In this document: in pieces, positions 48,214 through 64,000 of the stretch | Layout: the number at the start of each line of letters is the position of its first letter | Numbering within the stretch: the stretch's first letter is position 1 | From: Casuarina equisetifolia | Lineage: Eukaryota; Streptophyta; Magnoliopsida; Fagales; Casuarinaceae | Direction: 5' to 3' | DNA: 64,000 bases | Assembly (NCBI GenBank): GCA_028551475.1 | Contig: CM052356.1 | Location: forward strand, 32,329,884-32,393,883 | Made by a program: the position numbers and the translations under genes | The notes under the pieces: model-generated | The model's input: only the letters and a program-made list of their open reading frames with translations | Told to the model about the DNA's origin: nothing | Database searches by the model: none

Positions 48214-51057
48214 TAAAAGACAGGACACTTATCTCTAAATTTGTACTTAATTAACACCTTAAGTGTCATATAATTGTATGCTAGACTAAAACGGCCTAAT
48301 ATAACATTTAAATAAATAAATAACATTCAGAAGGCCATAATTAATTTTTCAAACAGTTAATCATCACATGTTAGCATACAAGTATGACATATAAAATTAA
48401 TTAAACAATAAATTAAACAATTTTGATTCAAATAATCATCAAACAGAGACAATTATTTAAAATAAATTGCATCAAAATATTCAAATTAAAATTATAAAAA
48501 TTTTGGCGTAAAAAGGGGTCTCCGACGTGGCTTCACGCGCCTCCACGCGCTACCAGAAGCGGCTGTCAGCTGTACGACTAGTTCGATCGAGTCGACTCGG
48601 CCGGTTTAGGCCAACTCGGTTGATTCCGGCCGATATAGCCAGTTGGCCGTCAGGTCGGTTGGTTCTCCGCCCAATCGAGGTGTCGTCGGAATCTTCAGCT
48701 CATAGCCGACATTTGACGCCACAGACGACGGCACTTCGGTGCTCGCCGGCGGCCAGATCCGACCGAAATCAGGTAGCCTGATTTGGCCGGTTCAGCGTCC
48801 ATCCTACTGGTTCTCCAGCCAGTCGAGACGCCGTTGAAATCGTCGGTGGACGATCTATCTCCGGTCACCTGTTTGGAGGCGAACGACGGCTGCTGGCAGC
48901 CTGACCCGGTTTTAGGTTGGGTCCCGTGTGACCCGGTCAGAAAGCCACTGTTTCCGGTGGTTCTTGGCATTGGCAGAATCAGCACGCTGTGCTGGTTCCG
49001 AATCTGACCTCATCTAGTCTAAAGGACCACTGGTTTAGCTCAGATATGAGTTCGAAATTTTAGACTATTAAAAATACGAAAAACTCATTTTTAGATTGGT
49101 ACCAAAACGTGATTTTGTTTCAATTTAGCTTGATTTGGCTCGATTTGGCTCACCAGATCAATGCTATAATTGCTTCAATACCAATTGTTAGAAAATTTCG
49201 TCTCAAATGAGACTCTTTTACAAGATCTAAGCATTGATCATGGAGAAATAATGGGTTTAATATGCATAACATAAATAGATCAGAAGACATACCGTATTTT
49301 TCCATTTGCGCTGACATTTTGGACTAAGTCTTCCACTCTATTCTCTCCAAATACTGGCTTGATGAGATAGCCAAAAGTTGCTGCGTGAAAAGATTAGGGA
49401 GAAAGTGATAACAATGACTGCGTAAAAGCCTTTTTTTATTTACCCGTGTGAATAAGCAGTTACTTGGTGTGTGTGAGTCGTGGGTTATTAGTGAGTTGTG
49501 TGCTTAGTGTTTTACGGGAGAGAGGGCATGATGGATGAGGTGACAAAACTGCCCTAAAGGGCAGTTTCCCACGACTAAACGCAATAAAACATATTTCATT
49601 GTTATCTCCAAAATATCTTCCTTTAGCAACATTAAATATATTATTTATATATATAAACGGAGAGCTAAAAGGGGGACTTAGCCAATTAATAAAATGTCCA
49701 TACAAATAGCCTTACTCATCAAAGTCTATTAGATGAACAATGACCCATACCAGCCAGTACCATATATGCAAAAGGAGAATATATGTACAATATTTGTACA
49801 ATTAAATGGACCAATAAAATCACATTGCATTGCCACGATAGGGAATGATCGTTTATGCATCATTGATATAAACCCACATTACATGGACTCATACAATGAG
49901 CCAACATATTAAGCTAATGGCGTCAAGGTACCAAAGAGGCCCCTGATGACTACCTTAAGCATTTCCAGATTGCCCTCCTTGTTCAAATACCCTAGATGAT
50001 TCGTTGTCTTGGGGCCTTTCCCTTCCCCTTATTATTATTATTATTTTTTTAAAAAAAAACTTGCAGATCACAAGAGGAAGTGTATACGTACAAAATCTCT
50101 ATAAAGCATGAAAGTTTAATAGTTTCTACAAGAGAGTATTGAAATTTTCACATTTTTAGATTATTTGTGAATGATGGTTCTGACAGCAAATGTTGTAATG
50201 TTGAAACTCAACTTTTTCACGGCCATTATCATAAATTATCTCAGTTAGGGAGTGAAGTATATTGGGAAAACAGAACTAAAAACGTTGTTTATTTAATGAA
50301 CTTTATTCCTTTTGAGACTATGCATGATTCTCCGCGTTTCAAAAGCTAACAAATTTATTTTTGTCGATCTTCGCTGTTATCTTGTTTCTTAGAGTGGACA
50401 ATGCAGTCACCACCCAATTCCCAAGCAATGAAGCGAAATATTGGTTCATATATGCCCCATTTACTTGCTAAGGCAAAAATAACCGCATTTATCTTTGCAG
50501 CTATACTACTATAATCCAAATCCAACAAAGTTTCCACATTCTATAAGGACATCGAATTTAATTACTTCAAAGTTTAACTTACACGCATACTAGATACTTT
50601 AGGCATTTTCTGGAGCCAAAGAGTCATGGTTCCAAGATAAATAACTTACAGGTACTTTTCCAATTTGTGGTCCAACTTTATTTGCAGATAATATAACAGC
50701 ATATGTACCAAAGTTATAATATACATAAGGTACTCTTAATATCATATAAACACATAAATTATTCAAAAACCAAATGAAAATTATTTCATTAAAAATCGCA
50801 CAATAAGTTCCACTTGCATTACAACTTATTTGCACATAACATAATAGCAGATGTACGTATGAATGCTTATAACGTACTTAGAACATCATACAAACACGAA
50901 CAATTTCTTACAACCAGATGAAAAGTACAACTTCATAAAATCCACAAGACTTGCAGTTTGCTGTGCAATCTTATTGGAAGATAACATTACAACAGACATC
51001 CCCAGAACAACGAGAGAACAGTAAATTCCATATAGTAGTAGATTTTTCGATGGAGAT

Positions 51058-53516
51058 TCAGCTTGTTGCTGGCGTGAATTGGTAAGAGGCATAAGAAAGG
51101 GTGCCCATGTCCCAGCTATGGTGCATAAGTTTTGCCTTCGCCTTTTCACCAGCAGCACCCATGGCCACATGCAAGGGGTAAAAATGATCTGGCCATGGGT
51201 GAGCCATTTTTGCAGAGGGCGCCTTTGAATCCCAATGATTCACATCTTCAAATCTATAAGAAGAATTACATAATCATAATATAGCAAATTAACAAAATCA
51301 TATAGACTGCAGTTTCATGCAACAATAAACAAGATTTAGAAGACAAGAAAGAAAACGCAGCAAGGAAGCCTCTAGATCCGTATATTCATTTCCTCACTTA
51401 TATAGGGTTCACATTACCACAAGTTTCACAAACCCAGCCAATAATTAAGCAACATGGCACCTAATTTGGTTCTCACAAATGATCACAATTTCCAAGTCTA
51501 ATCAAGGTTCAGAGTAAGTATCCAAATGAGACTGAAGGTTGAAAAGCTAGGCACTTTGTGCCTCATAATCTCCTCATGGTTAATTAAGAAAGTGTTCTGA
51601 TATGCAACCACCATAAGAAAATCACAATACAAAACCATATCAAATGACTAAGAATTCACATGATAGTGATTTCCTTTCCAAGGGTCAAATGGCTATTTTT
51701 ACAGCTAGCAAAAAAACCTAAATTTGCTATCACTTGTAATTTAAACATTACACAGATTCAAAACAAACGCCATCTCCCTAGTCTCTAACTCCTCAAATGG
51801 ACCAAACAGCCAAAACAATCCTTCTAAAGCAAATTTTGGCTGCAAAAGTGCCTCACATTACTGCTTCCTAAAATGGAATATTAGTCCAATGTATGGAATT
51901 CTCAAAAGAAAGCCAGCGAGACTCATGCATCACAAGTCAAACAGTATAAGAGACAGGGCACGTAATTCACCTATCTTCCCAACCAACACTGCTTTCTAAG
52001 GGAAGCATTTTAGTAACCTGATTATTGGAAGGTAAAACACAGTTTCCTAAGTCGAAGGGAAGAAGGAGAGACACAGATTCGAACCAATGATCTTAATTTC
52101 TTATAGCATGGTTCTCAGTCGATTTTGCAGGCCCTTGGGACTTACTAACCCATTTTATAAAATTACAGTGACAAAAGTCTCTCTCATGAGCAGTTGCAGA
52201 GTATGCCATCCACCCACCCAGATATACATATCAAAAACATGAGATAAGAAAAAGGTAAATAACACAGCGGTTACCTTCCTTCAAGAAGAGCATCTTTAAG
52301 CCAGGCATCAAAGTCCGAAGCCCAGGATGGGACAGGACTGCCGGGGGGCAAAATGTTCCTCAAGTTATGTGTAGTACTGCCAGAACCTACAACGAGGACA
52401 CCTTCATCCTTAAGAGGGGCTAATGCCTTCCCTAGATTGTAGTGATAAGTACCATCCCTGTCTGACTGAACCGAAAGTTGACAAACTGGGATATCTGCCT
52501 CGGGATACATCAGCATGAGGGGAACCCATGCACCATGGTCAAGCCCTCGTTTTGTATCTTCGTCAACATGCTTGAAGCCCGATGCCAAAAGCAGTTCCTT
52601 CACCCTCTTTGCCACTTCGGGAGCCCCCGGTGCAGGGTACTTGAGCTGATAATGAGGGAACAGAATCAGAAAAGGCTTGCCATATTACACTATTTACATA
52701 AAAAGGGAAAATCCCTCTTTACACCCAAAAAATCAACGTTTGTCAAGTCTTTTTTGTTCAAACTCCAAGTAATGCACTTAACAACTGTTCTGGTTTAGGA
52801 GCATTTCTAATCTTCCTTACAACAAATAACCAACCCTACTAAGACATAGATGAAACCGTTTTAAGTTCAAAATGTTCGATGGTCGGACGCACCGGGTGAC
52901 CATTGGCTGACATAAATGCAGGTCAGTCATGCAGCTAATCATAATGGGGAAAAGAGGCGGAATTGCACGTACGTTAAGTCCATGTTTAATTGAAGTTAAA
53001 AGAAATCTCAAGAACAGAAATAGAAAGAGGAGAGAAAAGAAGGACCTTTGATAAGTAAGTTCTAGAACTAATATTGATTTAAGTATGAGCATACCAAACC
53101 CGCCCCACCAACCAACGTTCCCACCTAACTCTTCTGAAATTATTTGCAAAAACATTATGAGAATTGGAACTTAATCAAATTTTTGTTTAGGGACAAACGA
53201 AAACCGCAAAAGCCCTTCACAAGCCTACCGCAGAAGACTGGGAATGATCATAGCAACGTATAGACCATCTAAAAATTGTGCGAAGTACCTTGTACATGTG
53301 TTGGGGGAAGTTGTAGAAATCATGGATGGTCTCGTTGCGGCCGTTGATGACGTTGACGGCGGGCACGGACGTGTCCCAGTGGCCGGAAACAATGAGAATG
53401 GCTCTGGGCTTGGGACAACGGCCTTTCTCCTGCCACGCCTTGAAAAAATGTCTTGCCGGTATCGAATCGTCAAAGGACAGCGTCGGAGATCCGTGAGATA
53501 CGTAGAACGTATCCAT
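51058..53516 (-). CDS. LigB: LigB / DOPA-dioxygenase-like extradiol dioxygenase (only intact copy)
   Basis: Exons 53289..53516, 52275..52645, 51058..51253, all GT-AG, give 264 aa (plant LigB and DODA proteins are about 265-275 aa). It starts [17 protein letters not shown]. Expected metal ligands are His8 (SHGSPT), His46 (SGHWDT) and His223 (DHFYPLH); the probable catalytic His169 is in THNLR, and His113 is in LDHGAW. The family cleaves catechol-type rings without haem; in Caryophyllales a diverged member makes betalamic acid from L-DOPA. The HNLR motif here is, as I recall, typical of the non-betalain LigB group, so the substrate is unknown. Cytosolic; no signal peptide. It is the rightmost of four tandem copies. 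An alternative start further upstream (53543) would add nine residues without homology. Confidence 0.95.
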
Positions 53517-54195
53517 CTCTCTTCTGCGAATTACACGAAGCAAGTTGGACTTGTTTCTGACGATAATCGTAATGACCCAAGTTAGGTGAGACGAGGAGAG
53601 ATGGAGAGATGGAGAGATGTTCGTTGCTGGCCCTGAACGAATTGCGTTTTGTAGGCTGTCGTCCTCGTTGACCCGTCTTCTTTAATTGGCTTTGCATTTT
53701 GTTAATTTCAAATGAATCCTTAAACTTTTATGGTATTTGTAAAGCTATCTGAACGGACAGGGTTTTGTCCCTGCAGCCCAACGAGACATCGATGGCAGGC
53801 CGTCCCGATTCCTACTGATGACCGATGCACTTACTTAATGCTCTTTCTTTGAATTCAACCACGCCATATTTAATACTCCCTTCTTCCAGAAGGTTTGACG
53901 TCGTGTGAAGAATGCTGTTTATCGGAAAATGGGATAGATAACTTGCCTAACTTGCTTGAGGCAAATGACAAACACATTACAGTAGTCAACAAGCTCCTCC
54001 ACAGCACCACAATCCCACACAGTGACTTCAGAATAAGTTTCAACCTTGGATTTGAATAAAATGTCAGGGTATCTATTCTGTCAACCGTTCCTTCTGGCTT
54101 AGAAGCCTTTGGTCCTTGGCAAAATGATGATGGCGAGGCCTCTGCACTGTGGTTAGAAGCGGGAGTCACCGCATACAAGCAAGCACTCGAAGTTT
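53517..54195. other. LigB promoter side and 3' UTR of the SET-domain gene
   Basis: Spacer of 679 bp between two minus-strand genes. It must contain the LigB 5' UTR/promoter and the 3' UTR of the SET-domain gene. A GAGATGGA triplication is at about 53597-53618. No separate gene seen. Confidence 0.6.
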
Positions 54196-57100
54196 TTATT
54201 TCTTCAACTTTTTCCTCACCGAGGATCGTTTAGCTGTTCTAAAAGACTGAGCACCACCAGCAGCATAGCTTCTGAGCCTCTCCAGGATCTTCCTCTCACT
54301 GACACGAAGAATTAGAGAGTGGTACAACTTTCTATCCTTCATTGAGCAGCTTGCTAGGGCTTTAACATCGTCTTCACGTGAACAAGAACCATACAGACTC
54401 TCTCGCATATCTGCCAGCGAGACAAGAGCATCACAAACTTGCTTTGTCAACAACAAATCCTTATTCACTTCTGAAGCTTTATCCCCTTCTACTGCCAAAA
54501 TCATGCCAATGGATTCGTTGAATTTACCACCAGTCGACACCAAGATGTCCAGCTTATGATATGTATCCTCTCGTAATAGGTTTAAGTAAAGTAATAGCAG
54601 CAGCTCAGTTTGGGGTTCCCCATCGGGCGAGATCTCAAAATATTCGCTGTTCTCGCTAACACATCCAGAGTAACCCAGCTTTCTCCAGAGTAATAGCCGG
54701 GCTCGACTGTACCGGCCAGAAAACAAGGATGAACTCCATTGGGTTACTAGTTCCATATCAATATTCACAATGTCAAATGGATTATTTGGCTCTGTAAATC
54801 CATATCTGTGAAGCAATGCAGCATTACCCATCAATCCATATGTATTAAAGACCTGAATGGAGAAGAAAAAGAATAAGAATAGCAGCTTTTCAATCAGTCA
54901 TTGGAAAGTTTATCACAATTTTCAGTAAACCTCTCTATTTCTGTCCGTCCCCTTAACAAAACAAAAACCACACACAGACAAACCCCCCACCCCACCACAA
55001 CACCCCGAAAAAAAAAGAAAAAAGAACTCCAATTCAACAAGTATGGGAACCATTGTAAAATGCTTAAGACCAAAGACAAAAATGCTGCTCTAACTAAGTC
55101 AGTCAATAGAAAGCAAAGTTGATACAACCTCTCTTCAAAATGTTCATGCATTAGGCCTTTAGCAATAGAAGTTTATCAATTTCTAGAGGCATTTACCAAT
55201 GTCAAGTCAACCCATTTCAGATGAGGCCCTCTTTTTCCAGAGGTATCAAGTTAATGCACCTCAACATTCCAAAGCTATCTCACACAACACACTACTGAAG
55301 CCACTGATGCAAGAAAGTGATTGAAAAAGTAAGTCCCTGAACAAACCCTAACCTCAGCTCCAACTTCGACATCTTTCACCATAATCATTTCTAATGCTGT
55401 AATATCATTTCCTGTAACTGAAGAGTGATCCGAGTCACTACCCTGATGAGGATTCTTTGCAATGAGAGTTGAATGTGATCCTTCCTCATCAGAGCAAGAA
55501 TTTGGGGTCAACATTTCATTATCGTCATTATCAACATACAAATCACTTTTGTTGCACTCGGCATCACTTTCAGAATCAGAATATACAGAGGTGAAGTGCA
55601 GATCCTCTGCTCCTGTCTTGTGATTAAAACTGTATTTCAAATAGGAAATAGGAACAAATTAAATCATTGAAATAACGAGAGCATAAAGAAACCATGAATT
55701 AACAAGAAACTCTGACAAGAATGAATAATGAAGCTAAATTAGATAAATACGTACAAAAGAAAGAACACAGTACTTGCAACTAATGTTATGGGAGCAAAAG
55801 ACTATATGATAGCCAATAAACAGCGAAATCGACATGTCAGAATATGTTTCGAACGACAGTCCTAAGAATGTGCTATCTGACTCCTTATATCCCAACTTAA
55901 CAGATAATCATGTCAGAATATACTAAGAATAGGGGACAAAACAGAGTCTGTATCAGAGAAGAAAACATTACCCATCAGTATAACCAGTACAGATTAAAAT
56001 ACTCATGGCAAACCATTTTTCTTGTCTCTCTACCTCTTTCACTCCAGGTACTTGTTAAAACTTTGAATAGCATGTACTGCATTGGTGGCATACCAATGGC
56101 TTTAGCAGGATTAAGAATAAGCTCTTGCTTGAGATGAGGATTAATCTTTCATTACAAAATAATACGTTGACATTTTCACAGCCTAAAATCCTGAGAAGAT
56201 GTAACCAACTGAAAGCCCTCGTTGGTAGATGCAACTTTAACAGTCTTGGATAAGGATTAAGGATTCTATTTAGGGAATGTAAACCAAACATAATTTCTAA
56301 GTCAAATCATAGGCAGGTGTGGTGACATAAATTTGTCCATGAGTCATATGAATGCACTAGCAAGGAGGTTACAACCCTGTCCTTCTCCGTAGTAATTGAT
56401 TTGCAAGGCAGCACAGATTCGGTGAGAGTTGCACAGTGTGAGAAATGTTCCCATGATGTAGTATGTAAATATTTATTTGTTGAATAACGAGATCACAGAT
56501 AAATCAGGAAGCAACTTGCTTCTTGTGCGATTAAGCCAAAGAATAATGAGAGCATCAGCTGATGGTAAACCTCTCAGCCAATAAAAAGACCAATGAAACA
56601 AATCAGATTCCATTATAAGAAAAATGATTCAGAGGACCTCAATGTGATAGCATAACTTACAGATCTGCCAAAGGAACCATTCCAAATCCATGGTATTCGT
56701 CTATCTCAAAAGACCGAGATGAAATAAGACTTTTGACAGCAAAGTATTCTTCAACACCAAAAAATTTTCGATCCAAATTGAAAGATGGCAAATCCAAGAG
56801 GGGCAGAATATTATCTTCCCAGTCTTCATAAACAAGAACTTTGTCTTCTTTCATGATCTGTCTACAGTTACAAAAGAAATGATCAGATGGAAAAGATTTT
56901 CAATGCTAAACAGTTTGCCTTTAAATCCCTTTTGACTGTTAGTAAAAGAATCGTCAAATAATGCATAATGAAGCTAACTACAACCACACTTGAAGGGTAA
57001 GGACTACATATTGCTCTAGCATTCTGATTCTTCAGTAGCTCAATAACAGCACTAGCATATCAGACATTTTTGTTGACATATTTAAGCATTTTACATTTAC

Positions 57101-57814
57101 CAGTCCTTGAGCAAATACAAACTATCTTGAAGAAAAATGGGTAAGTCAAACTTCACACCTTGAGAGTAAATGGGTAAGTCAAATTTCACAAACTATCTTA
57201 GGAACTATTTACTCCTAAGACCCATGATGAAATAACCCCTGATGAGACTATTCAGTTCTGAATGGAAAAATACCAATGGACTACAAGCAATAGCATTCCT
57301 CAAAACAACGAAGAGTTGTTGAAACAAGAATGGAACGTATATTTTGTACGGTCGATTACACCTTGTGGAGCTCAGTGCCACGCAAGAGAGAGTCCAGCTC
57401 TTCCAAAGACCAAAGGAAGGGCAAGCACTCCTGAGGAGGCAGGAGCTGGAGGTAGCCAGCCCAGGGGGAGCGTTCCCCTAAGCTCCTCTCGTACATGAGC
57501 GCTACCGCTAGCCCCAGGTTACCGCCCAACCCAGCGGCTTCGATCAGATCACTTGCCCCGCTGGTCCGCACGGTCAGGCACGCGGCCTTTGGTATTCTGG
57601 CGACCACGTCGCCTTCCTTGAGATTGCACAATGCCCGCACGGCGATCCCCTGGCCCTCAGGGCCGTCCGTGAAGCCGAGCGCGTCACTGTACTCGATGCC
57701 TTGGGACCTCATCCACCGCTTGAACGCTCTCAGCCGCCTGTGTCGTATGTTTTTTCAGAAAATGGAGAAGGAAAGAAACACAAAGTTAAGGTTCACCGCG
57801 TACCTGGTTGACAT
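54196..57814 (-). CDS. SET-domain protein lysine methyltransferase, SETD6/RKM-like
   Basis: Exons 57804..57814, 57362..57737, 56661..56857, 55353..55629, 54196..54852 join to 505 aa with GT-AG introns. The first coding exon is only 11 nt (ATGTCAACCAG); splicing gives MSTRRLRAFKRWMRSQG. The SET fold starts at about residue 25 (GQGIAVRALCNLKEGDVV), is completed by ADLFNH (NH motif, end of exon 3/start of exon 4) and FNTYG (catalytic Tyr, start of exon 5), and a Rubisco-LSMT-type C-terminal domain follows. Between NH and Tyr sits an acidic, Ser-rich insert (about residues 210-270), typical of this subfamily. It ends in a basic RKKLKK tail, possibly nuclear. Known relatives methylate ribosomal proteins or, for SETD6, other non-histone proteins with S-adenosylmethionine; the substrate here is unknown. 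Confidence 0.93.
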
Positions 57815-58962
57815 TGTGGAGAAAATCTGAACAGTGGTAGGGCGTCAGTGCCAACTTGAGGGTTTTCAGGGGGTTTAAGAGAGGAAATATCGAATTAATG
57901 CGAAAGAGCATTCTCATCTTCTAGAAGGAGGCGAAGGTTCAGAAATTCCATAGAGGAAAAAGTCAGGAGGTCTATTGAGAATTAGTCCAAACTCTGACGC
58001 GAGCGCATGAGCCTCGTCGTGGGTTTACTTTAAATGAAATATATTAACAATGATTTTATTTTATTTTTCACAAAGTGATTGAGGTATATAATAAATAATA
58101 TTAAAGTTAATTCTACATGATAAGTTTAAACTATAAAAAAGATGACTGATGATAAAGAAAAGTGAGGTTAAAGTGCAATCATGTAAAGTACAAGATGTCA
58201 TAAAATGGGTCATAGATATATCAATAATAAAGTGTGGTGGTTTATTACTAATTTATAAAGACCCATAATAGGCGTTGACTTGTTGGATTTTTTGGCAAAA
58301 TATTCGAGGCATGTATGTAATTTCAAAATTATTTTGTTTGGTGAAAAATAAAGTTGCAATACTAGAAAATTCTGCAATAGCAGTTTCATTTTTTTTTTTT
58401 GAATATTCTAATTATTTCCAAAAAGAGAAAGCTACAACATGACATAAGGACTGATTTTTTTATGAGATTAGTACTCATAAACTTGGAGCAATCGTGATTT
58501 ATAAAAGATAAAGAGAATTTTTATAAACTTCTTTTGGAAAATATAAGGAAGGAAGAAGAATTATGTTGATCTAAGATTTCGATTAAGATTGGCAACAATC
58601 CAACGAGATGTAAACCAACGCCTAACAAATAGGAAGTGGTAACACATCAGTCTACCCAACCATATCTTGCCACATGAGCACTTTCGATGCAAGGTCAAAT
58701 GACCAAAGAACCCCTCCGATCGATGGTCGTCCCTGGCCTGTTGCCGTACCGTCAACACAACCGTGTCACGTGATTATGAATTTTCCTGGTTGGGATCATC
58801 CGCGACTTAAATATGCGCTTGAAGGAACAAGAAACTCAGAAAGTCAATTTTGTCCAACGGAAGAAGAAGAAGAAGAAGAAGAAGAAGAAGAAGAAGAAAA
58901 AGAAGGAGAAGAAGAAAACGAAGAAGAAGCGGGAGGAGAAGGACGAGCCAGCGGAAGCAATA
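57815..58962. other. Head-to-head intergenic region
   Basis: About 1.15 kb between the start codons of the SET-domain gene (minus) and GFAT (plus), so it holds both promoters. The middle (58030-58560) is AT-rich. 58860-58935 is a GAA-rich repeat directly before the GFAT start. No other gene recognised. Confidence 0.6.
58860..58902. repeat. (GAA)n microsatellite in the GFAT 5' leader
   Basis: Run of about 13 GAA units, then more GAA-rich sequence to 58935. It ends about 30 bp before the GFAT start codon. Translation in other frames gives only poly-Lys or poly-Glu, which is a composition artefact. Confidence 0.95.
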
Positions 58963-63998
<5,036 letters not shown>

Positions 63999-64000
63999 TC

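Larger units (their letters stand above)
42038..49906 (-). mobile_element. Copia LTR retrotransposon 2, nearly complete but defective
   Basis: LTRs 42038-42757 (3' LTR, 720 bp) and 49186-49906 (5' LTR, 721 bp) start TGTTAGAAAATTTCG and end GAGCCAACA. By eye I count roughly 40 differences, mostly transitions (about 5 percent). A perfect target duplication TATTA flanks it (42033-42037 and 49907-49911). The polypurine tract AAGTGGGAGAT adjoins the 3' LTR; a degenerate tRNA-iMet-like site (TTGGTATTGAAGC) adjoins the 5' LTR. A long leader (about 47700-49185) precedes gag. Copia order gag-PR-IN-RT-RH is kept. It sits in the spacer between pseudogene 3 and the 3' flank of the intact LigB gene. Confidence 0.96.
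26470..53600. repeat. Tandem segmental array of four LigB units
   Basis: Homologous non-coding flanks recur in the same order around each LigB copy. 27661-27800 matches 37761-37900 (TGGTGCGTGATG-GCACTTAGAATAAGC). 28140-28460 matches 38640-38950. 26990-27230 matches 41790-42020. 27250-27340 continues at 49912-50000 across the second copia element. 27520-27640 matches 50160-50290. Approximate units are 26.5-29.3 kb, 29.4-36.9 kb (with copia 1), 37.0-41.65 kb, and 41.7-53.6 kb (with copia 2). Without the transposons the units are roughly 2-5 kb. Divergence between units is plainly visible with indels, so the duplications are not very recent. Confidence 0.85.

Noticed and set aside
48527-48781. 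Arg/Ser-rich open frame on the plus strand in the copia 2 leader
   Set aside because: A GC-rich leader lacking stop codons by chance; no domain, and opposite in strand to the element's genes.
53244-53585. Plus-strand open frames lying over LigB exon 1 copies (also near 28856, 36460, 41296)
   Set aside because: They mirror the coding exon on the opposite strand; the minus strand has the conserved motifs, splice sites and intron pattern.
26470-53600. Idea of a biosynthetic gene cluster around LigB
   Set aside because: Neighbouring non-transposon genes (SET methyltransferase, ZF-HD factor, GFAT) show no shared pathway; the repeated genes are paralogues, three of them dead.

Overview
This is nuclear DNA of a flowering plant, most likely a woody dicot; the species cannot be named. 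The genes have many GT-AG introns and long UTRs. They belong to plant families: class III peroxidase, ZF-HD homeodomain, plant-type V-ATPase d and MMD1/MS1-type PHD. Intergenic DNA is AT-rich with (CT)n/(GA)n microsatellites and two copia LTR retrotransposons. All gene models were spliced by hand from the sequence and homologous protein knowledge.

Layout, left half (0-24.5 kb): ordinary single-copy genes. They are a GDSL esterase/lipase 5' end (minus, cut by the window start), a 712-residue PHD-finger protein (plus, 5 exons), V-ATPase subunit d (minus, 10 exons, 351 aa), a peroxidase 47-like class III peroxidase (plus, 4 exons, 315 aa), an SFT2-type Golgi transport protein (plus, 6 exons, 179 aa) and a single-exon ZF-HD transcription factor (minus, 246 aa).

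Middle (26.5-53.6 kb): a tandem array of four copies of a LigB/DOPA-dioxygenase-like gene, all on the minus strand, each with its own homologous flanking DNA. Only the last copy (51058-53516, 264 aa) is intact. The other three show different stages of decay: a frameshifted lone exon 1; an exon 1 plus exon 3 pair that lost exon 2 and was then split by a copia element; and a three-exon copy with a frameshift and a lost stop codon. The two copia elements (30769-36320 and 42038-49906) have perfect 5-bp target duplications (TATAT, TATTA) and account for much of the array's length.

Right end (54.2-64 kb): a SETD6/RKM-like SET-domain lysine methyltransferase (minus, 5 exons, 505 aa) stands head to head, about 1.15 kb apart, with the glutamine:fructose-6-phosphate amidotransferase gene (plus, first six exons, cut by the window end). 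No operon-like functional clustering, CRISPR array, rRNA or convincing tRNA was seen. The most notable structure is the LigB array: it records duplication, exon loss, frameshifts and transposon insertion in a readable order.
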